64,000 nucleotides of DNA, from contig WGMA01000039.1 of NCBI GenBank assembly GCA_016125285.1, forward strand, positions 62,001 through 126,000. Reading direction: 5' to 3'. This stretch comes from Phycisphaera sp. Lineage in GTDB: Bacteria > Planctomycetota > Phycisphaerae > Phycisphaerales > Zrk34. Numbering within the stretch: the first letter of the stretch is position 1; each line of letters opens with the position of its first letter. Positions 63,559-64,000 of the stretch are shown here, piece by piece. The notes under the pieces are model-generated. The model had not been told where the DNA came from. It was given only the letters and a program-made list of their open reading frames with translations, and searched no databases. Made by a program: the position numbers and the translations under genes.

Positions 63559-64000
63559 TCACACCTGGACGCGCGCCAGTTCCTTCTTGCTGTAGATCCA
63601 CCAGGCCAGCAGCGCGAGGAGGCCGGTCTGGATAAGGCCGTTCCAAAGGAAGCACTGCGCCAGATCGCTCCAAGAGAACAGGAGTCCCTCGACCACCTGC
63701 TCGCGCGGCGTAAACTCGCCGAATTTGCTGATCAGCGTCGACACGACTGTGGCGATCGTCGTGATCAACCAAGCCAAGGCGTGCCCGATCCACGTGTCGC
63801 CGAGGCCGAACGCACGCAGAGACTCGAGCATATACGTCGACAGGACAGCAGCGCCGTACACGGTGAACGCCAGCATTGAGGCGACCGGAAAGCTCACGAA
63901 CGTCGCGGCGAACAGTCCCACCATCGCCAGGAACGCCAGCTTCACCCACAGCGCCAGGAACGCGCGGATGAAGTTCGGCGTAAAGCGGTCGACCGGGAAG
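63559..64000 (-). CDS. ABC-type permease-like membrane protein, C-terminal part
   Basis: The frame enters from the right edge and ends at TGA 63559-63561. The visible 146 residues hold three or four membrane helices (VKLAFLAMVGLFAATFVSFP, HALAWLITTIATVVSTLISK, LIQTGLLALLAWWIYSKKEL). The phrase before the first helix (FPVDRFTPNFIRAFLALW) and the layout fit ABC-2-type permeases. The start is outside the window. It leads the cluster of envelope genes on the same strand. Confidence 0.6.
   Translation of the reverse strand, partial: FPVDRFTPNFIRAFLALWVKLAFLAMVGLFAATFVSFPVASMLAFTVYGAAVLSTYMLESLRAFGLGDTWIGHALAWLITTIATVVSTLISKFGEFTPREQVVEGLLFSWSDLAQCFLWNGLIQTGLLALLAWWIYSKKELARVQV

Overview
The window is high-GC bacterial chromosome, almost certainly from a member of the Planctomycetota, probably the Phycisphaerae. 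The call rests on protein families typical of that phylum: a 1,172-residue membrane-bound dehydrogenase with HEAT repeats and a C-terminal cytochrome c, a planctomycete-type cytochrome c domain fused to leucine-rich repeats, ThuA and CehA-like secreted hydrolases, a small two-gene membrane pair, and a large VWA/ExbBD/TPR envelope cluster. No rRNA, tRNA or CRISPR array is visible.

1-11.1 kb is mobile DNA, visibly less GC-rich than the rest. Reading leftwards from 11.1 kb, a phage portal-protein gene runs for about 313 codons and then continues in frame into the C-terminal two thirds of a large serine recombinase. I read this chimera as one end of an element integrated inside the portal gene. 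Inside the element are a restriction-modification pair, an unknown gene, a sigma-factor-like gene, a fused prohead protease/major capsid protein gene, a RepA-like helicase gene and a zinc-finger gene. The other end lies beyond the left edge.

11.1-21.2 kb alternates housekeeping and virion genes. The cellular genes are a bacilliredoxin, phosphoglycerate mutase, a lysine-rich histone-like protein, ferredoxin, a very acidic protein and two membrane proteins. The viral genes are large terminase, a probable small terminase, and an upstream gene divergent from a LexA/CI-like repressor across overlapping promoters. Terminase, portal and protease/capsid all lie on the minus strand in canonical phage order but are far apart. 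This suggests either a scattered, possibly domesticated head module (gene-transfer-agent-like) or several prophage remnants.

21-35 kb is accessory DNA: a PIN-domain gene pair, a Wza-like exporter with an O-antigen-ligase-like protein, an HTH/Fic pair (mobile mystery A/B), secreted hydrolases, an ATP-grasp enzyme, a glycoside hydrolase, lipoyl synthase, an MntA/HepT pair and a glutamine amidotransferase. 35-53 kb holds a VanZ-MurJ fusion coupled to a ParA-like ATPase, a glycosyltransferase overlapping a P450, a hydroxyacid dehydrogenase, HicAB, acetyl-CoA synthetase, the giant dehydrogenase, MoaA, a cytochrome/LRR protein, an EF-hand protein and endonuclease IV.

53.4-64 kb is one minus-strand envelope cluster: an ABC-permease-like membrane protein and a TPR protein, then VWA, TPR, ExbB, ExbD, ExbD and a giant TPR protein. 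It looks like a proton-motive-force-driven device with no TonB.

A recurring theme is hairpin repeats that overlap or closely follow stop codons, drawn from at least four unrelated sequence families.
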